Below, piece after piece: positions 9,341 to 18,458 of a stretch of DNA of 64,000 bases (within the stretch, counting starts at the first letter, position 1; every line of letters starts with the position of its first letter). The position numbers and the translations under genes were made by a program. Location: contig CP197396.1 of the NCBI GenBank assembly GCA_052161885.1, positions 4,464,001 to 4,528,000 of the forward strand, read 5' to 3'. A model generated the notes under the pieces. It was given only the letters and a program-made list of their open reading frames with translations. It made no database searches and was not told the origin of the DNA. The DNA comes from QKTW01 sp052161885 (GTDB taxonomy: Bacteria; Bacteroidota; Bacteroidia; Chitinophagales; Chitinophagaceae).

Positions 9341-10233
9341 TTGGTCATTAAATTTTTTATGGTCGCATAAAACCGCTTGGTGCGCAACAGGCTCGACGAT
9401 TCGCGGTATGCTTTAAAAAGATATTTTACGCTTTTACTTTTATAAGACGGCTGGTCGGCCAGGTGCAAAGCTATATAGGAAAGGGCGTCCATCTTGGTCC
9501 TCTGGAAAGACTGCCCGAAATAGCTTTGTACTTTTTCGTCCTGCTGCAGGTAATGTATGAGCAGGTGCAGGCGGTCTATGAGCTTCTGACCGTTTATTTT
9601 ACGCACGCTGCGCCCTTCGTGATCTATTACCAGTGACGTTATTTCATTGGAATAGGGCAGCGGAAAACGCGCTGCAAGCCGCAGCCACAGCTCAAAATCT
9701 TCTGAAGCGGAAAGTGCGCGGTCTTCATTAAATGGAAACTGGAGAATAATGTCTTTGCGGACAAATACGCCATTGCAGCTCAGTACATTTCCATTAGGAA
9801 GAATATCATTGAGTGTATTTCCTTCAAACTGGTTTACATTCCTGAAAATATTGCCTTCCGGAGTAGACCATGCATAAGCGAGGTGAAACCATTCCGGCGA
9901 TGGTGTACGTTTTAACAGGTTGGCTGCTTCTGTCAGGTGATTGGGGAGTGCGATATCATCACTGTCAAAAAAATTGACGTAGTCGCCCTGGGCAATACGT
10001 GCGCCGTAATTACGCGCAGCAGCACGTTCGGCGTTGTTTTTTTTGTAATAGCGTGTTTTATCATTCAGGAAGGGTTGTACCACCTCCTCTGTATTGTCAG
10101 TGCTTCCGTCATCAACAATGATGATCTCGTAATGCGGATATTCCTGCTGTTGTAATGATTTCAGCGTTTTGCCAATCAGGTCAGCACGGTTATATGCAGG
10201 CACAACCAGCGAAAAGAACGGATCAGGCGCCAT
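9334..10233 (-). CDS. Glycosyltransferase family 2
   Basis: A 299-residue GT-A glycosyltransferase. The N-terminal FSLVVPAYNRADLIGKTL and VDDGSTDNT motifs and the metal-binding FDSDD are all present. It lacks obvious membrane helices, so it probably works at the inner face of the membrane on a lipid-linked acceptor. It overlaps the upstream GT4 gene by 11 bases and the downstream epimerase by 7, inside a tightly packed operon. Confidence 0.88.
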   Translation of the reverse strand: MAPDPFFSLVVPAYNRADLIGKTLKSLQQQEYPHYEIIIVDDGSTDNTEEVVQPFLNDKTRYYKKNNAERAAARNYGARIAQGDYVNFFDSDDIALPNHLTEAANLLKRTPSPEWFHLAYAWSTPEGNIFRNVNQFEGNTLNDILPNGNVLSCNGVFVRKDIILQFPFNEDRALSASEDFELWLRLAARFPLPYSNEITSLVIDHEGRSVRKINGQKLIDRLHLLIHYLQQDEKVQSYFGQSFQRTKMDALSYIALHLADQPSYKSKSVKYLFKAYRESSSLLRTKRFYATIKNLMTKW

Positions 10234-11335
10234 ATAAATTTTCCAGTTGATGAATCATTTGCTGCAAAGCAAATCTATCTTTCACACTATTCCAACCTTC
10301 CTGCTTTAATTTTTTTCTTAATTCCTCATTGCCTAAGATTGCGAGCATTGCCTCGTATATGGCATTACTGTCTTTAAACGGTACAACCAATGCATTTTTG
10401 CCGTTTTCAATAAAATCCGGTGCTATACCGGATAATGTGAAGACTGATGGCACACCGGCAGCCAGAGCTTCTACATATGTTTGCCCGAAAGCCTCTATTG
10501 TAGTGTCTGTAGATGCCTGTACAAAGATGTCGAACAGCGGATAAATAGCCGCAAGATCATTTTCGAACGGAATCAGCCGGTAATTCGCTGGCGGTATGTC
10601 TGCCAGCAACTGATCTATAACAGGAGCGTAATCGCCGCGTGCGTTGAAAAAGAGTATTAAGGCTTCAGGATAGTCTTTCAGCAGCTGTTTAAAGGCTGGT
10701 ATAATATATTGTATGCCTTTTAGTTCTGTAAACCGGGAGATGACTCCGATAACCGGTTTTTTCTGTGCCGGGTTATATTTCTGAACGGAGGTCTGTATCC
10801 TTTCTGCCGGAACATGATTAAAATATTGCAGATCAAAGCCATGCGGTATCAATATTACTTTTGATGCCGGTACTTTTTCCATTTCGGTGAGTACCTTCTT
10901 AACTGCGTTGGAAGGAGCTACAATACTGGTCGCCATCCTGTTACACCATTTGTCCCATTTAATGCCACCCGGAAAATATCTGTGGTGGAAATCGGAATGA
11001 TGGCGTGTATAGATTCTTTTTTTTACTCCGGCTATACGGGCGGCTGTAAGCCCCAGCAGGGAGCCATACAGCAGATGACAATGAACTGTCTGCGGACGGA
11101 ATTGCCGTAGCAGTTTGTATACCTGTGGTAGTATACGTGGAAAATCTTTTTTACTCTTATAATAAAAGCTATGGCAGGTGATGCCCTGCTGTTGCAGAAA
11201 GGTTTCCAGAACCGATGGCTGCTGCAATATGAGAATAAAATTCAGCTGAAAGCGGGAACGGTCAAGATACTGTGCTATCCATTCAAAAGCCAGTGCTTTA
11301 TCTATATCTGAGATGATGTATGTTATCTTTGTCAA
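10223..11335 (-). CDS. Glycosyltransferase family 4
   Basis: A 370-residue GT-B glycosyltransferase. It has GVISRFTELKGIQYIIPAF at the start of the donor domain and EAFGQTYVEALAAGVPSVFT, the E-x7-E donor-binding signature of GT4. The start is a TTG at 11335, three bases after the preceding acyltransferase stop, and no in-frame ATG lies nearby. Donor and linkage are unknown. Confidence 0.86.
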   Translation of the reverse strand: MTKITYIISDIDKALAFEWIAQYLDRSRFQLNFILILQQPSVLETFLQQQGITCHSFYYKSKKDFPRILPQVYKLLRQFRPQTVHCHLLYGSLLGLTAARIAGVKKRIYTRHHSDFHHRYFPGGIKWDKWCNRMATSIVAPSNAVKKVLTEMEKVPASKVILIPHGFDLQYFNHVPAERIQTSVQKYNPAQKKPVIGVISRFTELKGIQYIIPAFKQLLKDYPEALILFFNARGDYAPVIDQLLADIPPANYRLIPFENDLAAIYPLFDIFVQASTDTTIEAFGQTYVEALAAGVPSVFTLSGIAPDFIENGKNALVVPFKDSNAIYEAMLAILGNEELRKKLKQEGWNSVKDRFALQQMIHQLENLYGA

Positions 11336-11338
11336 ATT

Positions 11339-12487
11339 TTAAACTGCTTTAGTTTTTATCACAGCAAAGCGTTCCTTAATACGCAAGAAAGGCGTCTCAA
11401 ACCATTTAAAGCTCATTTTGGCAATGAAAATACTAACAATAAGACTGAGTATTCCCTGGAGCACCAACATTCCAAACTTTGTGTTGTTGATGTGAGCCAC
11501 ACGGAACGATATATCTACTATCAATATGGCTACAGGATGCAACATATAGAGGCCGTAGGAAACTTTTCCCAATGCGGAAAATGGCTTGATACGCCCAAGA
11601 GGAAATAATGCATTTTTTGCAAAGCATTGTTCGAGGATAATAAATATCCAGTACATATCCTGGATCAACCTCATGAAAATTGCGTTACCTGGAAACGTAG
11701 ATATTTTATCCTGAAAAAAATAAAGTAGAAAGATTACAAGGTATACAACCATGATAGTTCTCCGTGGCAATTCCTTTATGAAATTGAGAAAACGGGAACT
11801 GTTGAAGGATAGATATGCAAATAGCCCTCCGATTGCGAGATCTCCCATTACTGCCAGTGTATGGAAGTAGAGTGCGGGACCGCTGGTATTGGCACGAAAT
11901 ATAATACATGCGATAATTACCAGAGGAAATATAAACCACTGCCTGTTTTTGGGGAAGATATAGAATAAAACAGGCCATAAAAGATAGAATTGTTCCTCGA
12001 TAGAGACCGACCACACAATACCTTGCGTCATCGCGTCCTTGCCCGGGCAATTCAAGGCAATATGTATATTGTCAAAATTGGCCAGGAAAGTAAAATAATA
12101 AAAAGGGCGGGAGCATAGGTCAGAATGAATACCCAGCATACCTTTCAGGAGTGGATAAATGACAAAGGCAAAAAGCACTGTAGCATAGTATAAGGGCCAT
12201 ATGCGCAATGTTCTCCTCAGGTAAAAATTTCCTATATTCAGCTTACCCGTTTCATGTATCTCTTTAATGATTAGATAGGTAATAAGAAAACCGCTCAATA
12301 CAAAGAAGATCTGTACTCCGGTACCTCCGCCAAGGAAAAAAAAGTCAATTACTCGTTTGAGATAACTGTATTGTTCAAAAGGCAAAAATGCTTTGTAAAA
12401 TGCGTGCTGCAGAAAGACCCAGAAAAAGGCCAGGAAGCGAAGGGTATCAAGATTAGGGAAAAATATTTCTTTTTTACTTTCGGACAT
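11339..12487 (-). CDS. Acyltransferase 3 family membrane protein (OafA/YrhL-like)
   Basis: A 382-residue integral membrane acyltransferase with about ten hydrophobic helices. The N-terminal LDTLRFLAFFWVFLQHAF carries the conserved catalytic-region histidine and arginine, and GGTGVQIFFVLSGFLIT is a family hallmark. Such enzymes usually O-acetylate a glycan at the membrane, so it probably decorates the exported polysaccharide. A 104-base gap separates it from the preceding glycosyltransferase. I see no convincing promoter there. Confidence 0.88.
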   Translation of the reverse strand: MSESKKEIFFPNLDTLRFLAFFWVFLQHAFYKAFLPFEQYSYLKRVIDFFFLGGGTGVQIFFVLSGFLITYLIIKEIHETGKLNIGNFYLRRTLRIWPLYYATVLFAFVIYPLLKGMLGIHSDLCSRPFYYFTFLANFDNIHIALNCPGKDAMTQGIVWSVSIEEQFYLLWPVLFYIFPKNRQWFIFPLVIIACIIFRANTSGPALYFHTLAVMGDLAIGGLFAYLSFNSSRFLNFIKELPRRTIMVVYLVIFLLYFFQDKISTFPGNAIFMRLIQDMYWIFIILEQCFAKNALFPLGRIKPFSALGKVSYGLYMLHPVAILIVDISFRVAHINNTKFGMLVLQGILSLIVSIFIAKMSFKWFETPFLRIKERFAVIKTKAV

Positions 12488-12591
12488 TATTTTGGTTTTG
12501 CATTAATAAGTTATGAAGCTGTTGACCTTTTAAATTTACCACCAGGGTATGCCGGGATGGGAAATAATAATTGTAACACTATATTGCAAAG

Positions 12592-13521
12592 CTATAATCT
12601 GATCTTCTCAGGGAACATAACACTGTTGGCTGTAACAATAATATCGTAAAGCTTATAGCGGATACCCGAAGGAATCCATTTCATGCGGCCTTTATCAATA
12701 CTGTCTATCCAGAAATCATTCGCAAAGAAATGAAATATATAGCCTTTAAGTCCTCTTGGTTTTTCAACCAGCCGCTCATTACGTTCCGGATCTGTAAATA
12801 TATCGGGTTTTAGCAGTATCAGCTTATCCTGGGCTTGTTTATACTGCCGGAGCCGTTTCAGGTAGTTTCTTATATTAAGTGAACCTGTGTCATTATGGTA
12901 TGCCCATGCATCATTATTTATATATATTGGATAGTGATGCTGAAATGCACGGTGGGCAAGTTCGTAATCTTCCAGGTCATTCAACCGCTCATCAAACCGG
13001 CCCAGTAAATTAAAAACCTGTGGCGTTACAGAAAAGTTACACGCGGTGAGATAGGGATTAGTCAGCTTTACAACAGCTTCACTGCTGTTGCTATACCCTT
13101 TCTGCCAGCGATTGTTAAGCCAGTTCTGAAACAGAAGAAAGTCATCCCGGGTATCTTTATGAGGAGATTCGAGACGACCGCACATAAGCCCTCCCGGATA
13201 AGTAATATGATGTGCAGCGTGCGCCTGCAGTGTATGCTCAGGCACAATCATATCATCGTCAAAGAAAACAAGCAGGTCGCCTGCGGCTTCCGCAGCTCCG
13301 CGATTGCGTACCGCTGCGCGGCCTTTGTTTTTCTGTTCTACAATTTTTAAACCTGGAACTGCGGGTCTTTGCTGACGCAGTAAATCGGCTGTATTGTCTG
13401 TAGAACCGTCTATTACAACGATTACTTCATCCGGCTGTCGTGTCTGTTGTTCAAGGCTGTGCAGTATATTTAATATTTTACCGGCGCCATTGTATGTGGG
13501 TATGATAACGGAGATACGCAT
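12592..13521 (-). CDS. Glycosyltransferase family 2
   Basis: A 309-residue GT-A enzyme. The N-terminal ISVIIPTYNGAGKILNIL, VIDGSTDNT and metal-binding FFDDDM are present, followed by an NDLEDYELAHRAF acceptor-site segment. It starts 10 bases after the stop of the next family 2 gene, and the two are probably cotranslated. The sugar is unknown. Confidence 0.88.
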   Translation of the reverse strand: MRISVIIPTYNGAGKILNILHSLEQQTRQPDEVIVVIDGSTDNTADLLRQQRPAVPGLKIVEQKNKGRAAVRNRGAAEAAGDLLVFFDDDMIVPEHTLQAHAAHHITYPGGLMCGRLESPHKDTRDDFLLFQNWLNNRWQKGYSNSSEAVVKLTNPYLTACNFSVTPQVFNLLGRFDERLNDLEDYELAHRAFQHHYPIYINNDAWAYHNDTGSLNIRNYLKRLRQYKQAQDKLILLKPDIFTDPERNERLVEKPRGLKGYIFHFFANDFWIDSIDKGRMKWIPSGIRYKLYDIIVTANSVMFPEKIRL

Positions 13522-13531
13522 GAAAACGGGG

Positions 13532-14521
13532 TTATTGCCCTTCTTTTATAACAAATTTGTAGCAGATCTTAAACAATACCTTGCCAATCAGATTGTTGAT
13601 ATTCCGTATCATTATCCTGATCCATGGGGTACCCGCAAATGCATCTGAAAGCAGACGGGTCGCCTCCTGTTCTACCTGCAGATCTTTTTCGGGGTAGTGG
13701 TGCAGCTGCTGCAGCGGGTATACAAACCCCAGCAGCCGTATTTTCCGGTTTCGCTCTACTATTTCTTTATTGTTGTCTGTGAGGCTCATTAGTTTGGAAT
13801 CGTTCAGGATATCATCATACAATACCTGTACGTCATGTATGTTTTTTGCAAGCCTGTTTACCTGCTCCGGGCGATCCCAGTTACGTATAAGATAGTATGT
13901 CCTGTCAATAAATACGCAGCCGCCGTCGCGGAGAATGAAGTTAAAGAGGTAAGTATCGCCGGTAAATGTAAGATGCTCGTTCATTCCGCCGTTTTTCTCA
14001 TAAAACTCTTTCTTATAAATAGTGCCTCCCAGAGAGCCTTCCCGGCCGGTCATAAACATAGGTAGTGCTTCGCGCGGACTATAATACCGGTTCTCCCGCT
14101 TATGTACATATCCGGTTATCTTACCTGAATCTGAATCGAAAAAGGCAGAATAGCTGTAAAGGAAAGCTACAGGCTCTTTTACTTTCTCAAGAGTTTCCAT
14201 AGCATCGGTTATGAAACCGGGTTTTAATATATCATCAGAACAAAGGATTACGGTATATTCTCCTGAAGATGCAGATACACCATAGTTGAAATTTGCTGCT
14301 ATGGGGACAAATGTTGGCGGAGAAACTACTTTAATCCTGTTGTCCTGGGCCACATATGCATTGATAGTGTCATTACATTCGTTGCTGGTTGAGTGGTTGT
14401 TGCAGATTATAATTTCCAAATTTGGATATGTCTGGCCAACTGCACTGCCAATGGCTTCTTCCAGGAATTTTTTCCGCTGATTGTATACCGGAATCACAAT
14501 ACTCACTAACGGCATGCTCAT
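13532..14521 (-). CDS. Glycosyltransferase family 2
   Basis: A 329-residue GT-A enzyme, with LVSIVIPVYNQRKKFLEEAI at the N-terminus and LCSDDILKPGFI carrying the metal-binding aspartates. The C-terminal third is variable and ends in a basic hydrophobic stretch that may touch the membrane. Two in-frame ATGs lie two codons apart (MSM). It starts 3 bases after the preceding gene's stop. Confidence 0.87.
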   Translation of the reverse strand: MSMPLVSIVIPVYNQRKKFLEEAIGSAVGQTYPNLEIIICNNHSTSNECNDTINAYVAQDNRIKVVSPPTFVPIAANFNYGVSASSGEYTVILCSDDILKPGFITDAMETLEKVKEPVAFLYSYSAFFDSDSGKITGYVHKRENRYYSPREALPMFMTGREGSLGGTIYKKEFYEKNGGMNEHLTFTGDTYLFNFILRDGGCVFIDRTYYLIRNWDRPEQVNRLAKNIHDVQVLYDDILNDSKLMSLTDNNKEIVERNRKIRLLGFVYPLQQLHHYPEKDLQVEQEATRLLSDAFAGTPWIRIMIRNINNLIGKVLFKICYKFVIKEGQ

Positions 14522-14524
14522 AGA

Positions 14525-15205
14525 TTAATAATTTTTCAGATCTACGTTAAAAAACTGCTGTGCATAACAGGTATTGCCGTTTTTTATTTCTATCGCGCCT
14601 GTGTGATTATTCCGGAACACTACTTTGTCTGAATCTACAGACTCTTCTATAATATTGGCATAAGCAGAAAAAGAAACCCTGCTGCCAATGGTGCAATTGC
14701 CTATTACGGAACTGTGTGCAGCAAGGGCTACGCCTTTTCCGAAAGTTGGATAAATACCCTTATTAGATCCTACAGTGCAACCGTGCAGTGCCACAAAAAA
14801 ATCAGAATATGAAGCTTTCCCCAGCATCGTTCCCGCGCCGTGGAATACAAGAAAAATATCAGGCATTTTGGTGTCATACATACAATCGAATGAATGCAGC
14901 GTTTTGTTGAGATAATACAGCTTTGTGGCCAGGCTATCATTTTCTGAAAGCTGGTGAGCAGTATTGCCCAGAATCCAGTTAAAAACTATGTTATGGTCTG
15001 CATACAGATGGTTATAGAGCGTCTCTCCATCTTTATTGTACCGTGCAAAGGCAACATGTTTAAAGCAATAATGCAGGCGGTCCAGCGCAGTATCTGCAAT
15101 ACGTTTCATGTCTTCCGGATGAATCGTTTTTTCGTCCGGGAAAAAATTATTGAGCTGCCTGGAGTAATAATTACAAAGATCCGGTACTGGTATGCTTAAT
15201 TTCAT
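14525..15205 (-). CDS. Hexapeptide-repeat (left-handed beta-helix) transferase
   Basis: A 226-residue protein. The first half is helical and recalls serine O-acetyltransferases. The second half carries hexapeptide repeats (HGCTVGSNKGIYPTFGKGVALAAHSSVIGNCTIGSRVSF region, about 140-185). It is probably an acetyl- or other acyl-CoA-dependent transferase acting on a sugar or sugar nucleotide. Given its neighbours, modification of an amino or branched sugar is more likely than cysteine synthesis. Its ATG overlaps the TGA of the preceding SDR gene (ATGA). Confidence 0.72.
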   Translation of the reverse strand: MKLSIPVPDLCNYYSRQLNNFFPDEKTIHPEDMKRIADTALDRLHYCFKHVAFARYNKDGETLYNHLYADHNIVFNWILGNTAHQLSENDSLATKLYYLNKTLHSFDCMYDTKMPDIFLVFHGAGTMLGKASYSDFFVALHGCTVGSNKGIYPTFGKGVALAAHSSVIGNCTIGSRVSFSAYANIIEESVDSDKVVFRNNHTGAIEIKNGNTCYAQQFFNVDLKNY

Positions 15206-16017
15206 ATGCTGCTAAGTTCTTTTTTAAAAGCTGCAATAAGCAGGTCTATATCTTCGGAGACCGGGTTGGAAGGCCGGAAGTTAAACTCCCGACGGATAAA
15301 GGCAGTGTCAATTGGCGGAAAAATGATTTGCTTTGCCTGATCAGAATATACGATTTCACAGTTGAGTACTTGTGCTATACGGTCGGTGATTTGTTTGTTG
15401 GTAGTATTGATGCCAGACGCTACGTTGTATATCTGCTGTGTTCCCCTGAGGGCAATATCTACAGTAAGTGAAGCTGCATCGCGAAGAGATATATAATCCT
15501 TTGCTGAGTCCGGTGTCGTGTGCAGAGTTACAGTACCTCTGGCAATGGCTTCCGATATGATCGATGTAAGAAAGTTTTCGGAGTGGATGTCCAGGCCGTA
15601 CACATTAGCGTAACGCACACTTTTGAAGTGCGGCACAGTATTGCGCAATAAAGATTCTGCCGTGAGCTTGGTAAGATTAAATAATTCAAACGGGTCTGCA
15701 ACATCCACTGCTATATTGCCGGTCTCAGATGCGAGACCGGTGCCGTGTACATATACCCTGGCAGAAGAAGCGTACGTAATATCATCAAATTGTGAATAAC
15801 GGATGATTTCTGACAGCTTATTGATATGAGCTTCTATTGTATCAAATGGCTTTTTCTTGGCATCGGCTGTGAGGCCTATGCAGAATATGACTTTGCCTAG
15901 ATTCTTACCTTTCAGATCTTCATCACGTCCAGGCAGAAAATATTCCAGATTGCGTTGCTGCAGCTCCTGTACTATCTGTGAGCCTATAAATCCTGCATGT
16001 CCCAGTACTGTAATCAT
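15202..16017 (-). CDS. SDR-type NAD(P)-binding sugar epimerase/reductase-like protein
   Basis: A 271-residue extended SDR-like protein. The cofactor loop GHAGFIGS is intact and TYASSARVY supplies the serine region. The catalytic Y-x-x-x-K position reads F-N-L-T-K (codon TTT), so the proton-relay tyrosine is replaced by phenylalanine while lysine stays. By position between a C-methyltransferase and acyltransferases it would be the ketoreductase of a modified deoxysugar, but the lost tyrosine makes activity or mechanism uncertain. It overlaps the next gene by ATGA and is 31 bases from the preceding acetyltransferase. Confidence 0.75.
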   Translation of the reverse strand: MITVLGHAGFIGSQIVQELQQRNLEYFLPGRDEDLKGKNLGKVIFCIGLTADAKKKPFDTIEAHINKLSEIIRYSQFDDITYASSARVYVHGTGLASETGNIAVDVADPFELFNLTKLTAESLLRNTVPHFKSVRYANVYGLDIHSENFLTSIISEAIARGTVTLHTTPDSAKDYISLRDAASLTVDIALRGTQQIYNVASGINTTNKQITDRIAQVLNCEIVYSDQAKQIIFPPIDTAFIRREFNFRPSNPVSEDIDLLIAAFKKELSSI

Positions 16018-16048
16018 ATTTTCGATCGGTTAGATGTATATGTTTGTG

Positions 16049-16540
16049 TCAGTCTTCCCGGTATTTGATCAGTTTCAGCGGATTGCCGGCATACACGCCG
16101 TACTCTTCCGTAACGATGTTTACAACGCAGGCGGCGCCTATTACGGTGCCTTTCTTAAGGTGGCAGCCATCCAGCAGTACCACTCCGGCTCCGAGCCATA
16201 CATCGTCTTCAACAATAATGCCCCCTTTGCTGGGTTTAAAACGTTGTTCTATTATCGTTTTGGAGCGCAGCTTGTATTCATGATTTACGGGCGCAAAAGT
16301 ACAATTGGCTGCAATAAGTACATTATTGCCAATTTTAATGCCATTGCCCGAATAAAATACGCAGCCGGAGTTGATGTATGTGTTGTTGCCTATTTCTATA
16401 TCCCCGCTGCCACCCGCAAATTTTATTTTTACAAAAGAATCTATCATAGCCCCATCGCCTACAGTCAGCTTGCTTCCGCGGCTGGATTCTTCTATATCGC
16501 AAAGCTGGGATATACGTGCTCCCGGTGCTATCGTATTCAT
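16049..16540 (-). CDS. Hexapeptide-repeat acetyltransferase (WbbJ/maltose-acetyltransferase-like)
   Basis: A 163-residue left-handed beta-helix protein. Repeats run through most of its length (IGNNTYINSGCVFYSGNGIKIGN region). It has the C-terminal VWLGAGVVLLDGCHLKKGTVIGAA signature of sugar O-acetyltransferases and the NHEYK-containing loop carrying the probable catalytic histidine. It likely uses acetyl-CoA to acetylate a sugar of the locus. It starts 3 bases from the C-methyltransferase stop. Confidence 0.85.
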   Translation of the reverse strand: MNTIAPGARISQLCDIEESSRGSKLTVGDGAMIDSFVKIKFAGGSGDIEIGNNTYINSGCVFYSGNGIKIGNNVLIAANCTFAPVNHEYKLRSKTIIEQRFKPSKGGIIVEDDVWLGAGVVLLDGCHLKKGTVIGAACVVNIVTEEYGVYAGNPLKLIKYRED

Positions 16541-16543
16541 TGG

Positions 16544-17770
16544 TTAAATAATTTCCAGTTTTGGAATTGCTGTTACGAAGCGGCCGCCCCAATCTTTGAT
16601 GTAACTTAATTGTGATGTAATTTCTGTCTTCAGGTTCCACGGCAATATCATTACAAAATCAGGTTTTTGATCTTTAAGATATTGTTCATTAAATACCGGA
16701 ATATGACTTGCCGGGAGATACTTATTCTGTTTGTGCGGATTGGCGTCTACAACAAATTCGATCAGGTCACTTTTGATACCGCAGAAATTGAGCAGGGTAT
16801 TTCCTTTTGCAGCAGCGCCATAGGCAGCAACACGTTTGCCCTCCCGCTTTTGCCGGATAAGAAACTCTATCAGGTTAAGCTTGATGTCCATTGCTTTCTG
16901 CTGGAAATTATGGTAGTAATGCATCTCGCCCATACCATGCAGGTCTTCTTTTTCCTGTATGTTAAATACATTGGCCGATACTGTATGGCTTTCATCTTCA
17001 GTATGACAAGCGTAGATGCGTAATGAGCCTCCATGTGTAGGGATTTCTTCCACATCAAACAGGCGAAGGCCCTGCGATTCAAATATTTTTTTAACAGTAC
17101 CGAAAGAAAGGTAGGAGAAATGCTCGTGATAGATGGTGTCGAACTGGCTGTTCTCTACCAGCTGCAGCAGATGCGGAAACTCCATGGTAATCACACCTTT
17201 TTCTTTCAGGATGATCTTCATTCCGCCTACAAAATCAACGATATCCGGTACGTGTGCCAGTACATTGTTGCCGAGAAGCAGGTCTGCCTTTATATTTTTT
17301 GCCACCAGCTCTTTCGCCAGTTTTACAGAAAAAAAGTCTACCACACTTTCGATGCCTTTGCTCCTGGCTACATCAGCAGTATTGGCGGTCGGTTCAATAC
17401 CCAGAACCGGGACGTTTTTCTCTTTAAAGTACTGTAGCAGGTACCCGTCATTGGATGCTATTTCTATAACCTGTGATTGCGCGCCGATATGAAAACGGTC
17501 GATCATCAATTGCGTGTATTTTTTGGCATGTGCCAGCCAACTGGTTGAGTAGGATGAAAAATACGCATAGTTATTGTCAAAAATGGTCTCTGTTTTTTTG
17601 TATTCATCTATTTGCACAAGAAAACAGGAAGGGCACGTGTATACCCTGAGCGGATAGAATGTTTCCGGCTCACTGACCTGTTCAAGTGTAATATAAGAAT
17701 TGGATGCCGGGGAGTTGACCATGTCAATAAAAACATCGGTAAGCTCGGTCTTACAAAATCTGCATTGCAT
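16544..17770 (-). CDS. SAM-dependent sugar C-methyltransferase (TylC3-like)
   Basis: A 408-residue class I methyltransferase with the architecture of NDP-sugar 3-C-methyltransferases. It has an N-terminal zinc site from two CxxC pairs (CRFC at 3-6, CPSC around 53-56), a central Rossmann domain (VIEIASNDGYLLQYF), the characteristic YHEHFSYLS segment with the catalytic-region histidine, and a C-terminal second Rossmann-like domain (AAYGAAAKGNTLLNFC). In TylC3-type enzymes the substrate is a dTDP-4-keto-6-deoxysugar. An RmlC-type epimerase is immediately upstream, which fits a branched-chain deoxysugar. Confidence 0.85.
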   Translation of the reverse strand: MQCRFCKTELTDVFIDMVNSPASNSYITLEQVSEPETFYPLRVYTCPSCFLVQIDEYKKTETIFDNNYAYFSSYSTSWLAHAKKYTQLMIDRFHIGAQSQVIEIASNDGYLLQYFKEKNVPVLGIEPTANTADVARSKGIESVVDFFSVKLAKELVAKNIKADLLLGNNVLAHVPDIVDFVGGMKIILKEKGVITMEFPHLLQLVENSQFDTIYHEHFSYLSFGTVKKIFESQGLRLFDVEEIPTHGGSLRIYACHTEDESHTVSANVFNIQEKEDLHGMGEMHYYHNFQQKAMDIKLNLIEFLIRQKREGKRVAAYGAAAKGNTLLNFCGIKSDLIEFVVDANPHKQNKYLPASHIPVFNEQYLKDQKPDFVMILPWNLKTEITSQLSYIKDWGGRFVTAIPKLEII

Positions 17771-17771
17771 A

Positions 17772-18317
17772 TTATATCCCTTTAAAGTCTTTATTTATAT
17801 ACGGGTGGTTTAGATCTCTGTCTGATATTTGGGTTAAAGGTAACTGCCATTCTATGCCGATCATAGGATCTGCAAAATGAATTCCTTTTTCGACACCAGG
17901 AGTATAACGGGCGGAGTGATGATAGATCAACTCGCAATTATCCGTAAGTGCCTGGAAACCGTGGGCAAACCCTTCGGGAATATAGATCATTTTCCTGTTT
18001 TCAGCGGATAACTCTACCGACATCCACTGCAGGAACGTAGCGGAAGAGCTGCGGATGTCAACAACTACATCCTGTACAACGCCTGCAATGCAACGTATCA
18101 GCTTTATTTCTCCGTCGGGTGGCGGCTGATAATGCATGCCTCTTATGCTCCCTTTATGATTGGTAAAAGAATGGTTTATCTGTACCCATTCGGCAGTGTG
18201 CCCTATTGCTGCAAACTCATCTTTGCAATAAGTCCTGGCAAACCAGCCCCGATTGTCGCGGAATGGCTCCGGTTCGATAATATAACAGCCCTGGAGCTTT
18301 GATGGCAAAAAAACCAT
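17772..18317 (-). CDS. rfbC: dTDP-4-dehydrorhamnose 3,5-epimerase family protein
   Basis: A 181-residue RmlC-type cupin. SIRGMHYQPP holds the catalytic histidine, VVVDIR an acidic residue of the active site, and YIPEGFAHGFQAL the conserved C-terminal strand. The family inverts C3 and/or C5 of dTDP-4-keto-6-deoxyglucose. It is the first gene of the long sugar-modification and transfer operon, 1 base before the C-methyltransferase, with a promoter box about 67 bases upstream. rfbA, rfbB and rfbD are not in the window. With the methyltransferase next door, a 3- or 5-epimerase for a branched sugar fits as well as rhamnose synthesis. Confidence 0.85.
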   Translation of the reverse strand: MVFLPSKLQGCYIIEPEPFRDNRGWFARTYCKDEFAAIGHTAEWVQINHSFTNHKGSIRGMHYQPPPDGEIKLIRCIAGVVQDVVVDIRSSSATFLQWMSVELSAENRKMIYIPEGFAHGFQALTDNCELIYHHSARYTPGVEKGIHFADPMIGIEWQLPLTQISDRDLNHPYINKDFKGI

Positions 18318-18383
18318 TGATTCAGTTGATACTTAATGTATAATGTTAATAACTAATTTAATCCTTCTGGGGCGATCAGACGC

Positions 18384-18391
18384 CAAATGTA
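18384..18391 (-). promoter_or_regulatory. Promoter -7 element of the rfbC operon
   Basis: On the minus strand this reads TACATTTG, an exact TAnnTTTG element of the Bacteroidota primary sigma factor. TTTAG lies about 19 bases upstream as a weak -33 partner. It is in the 141-base gap before rfbC and is the only good box there. Confidence 0.5.
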
Positions 18392-18458
18392 CTTATCATA
18401 TTTCTTTTTTCTAAACTTAAAGTATTAAAAAGTCATTATGGATTGCAGAGGTATCATT

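Noticed and set aside
17772..18317. Evidence for a complete dTDP-rhamnose pathway
   Set aside because: Only an RmlC-type gene is present. rfbA, rfbB and rfbD are not found, and the neighbouring C-methyltransferase points as well to another sugar.
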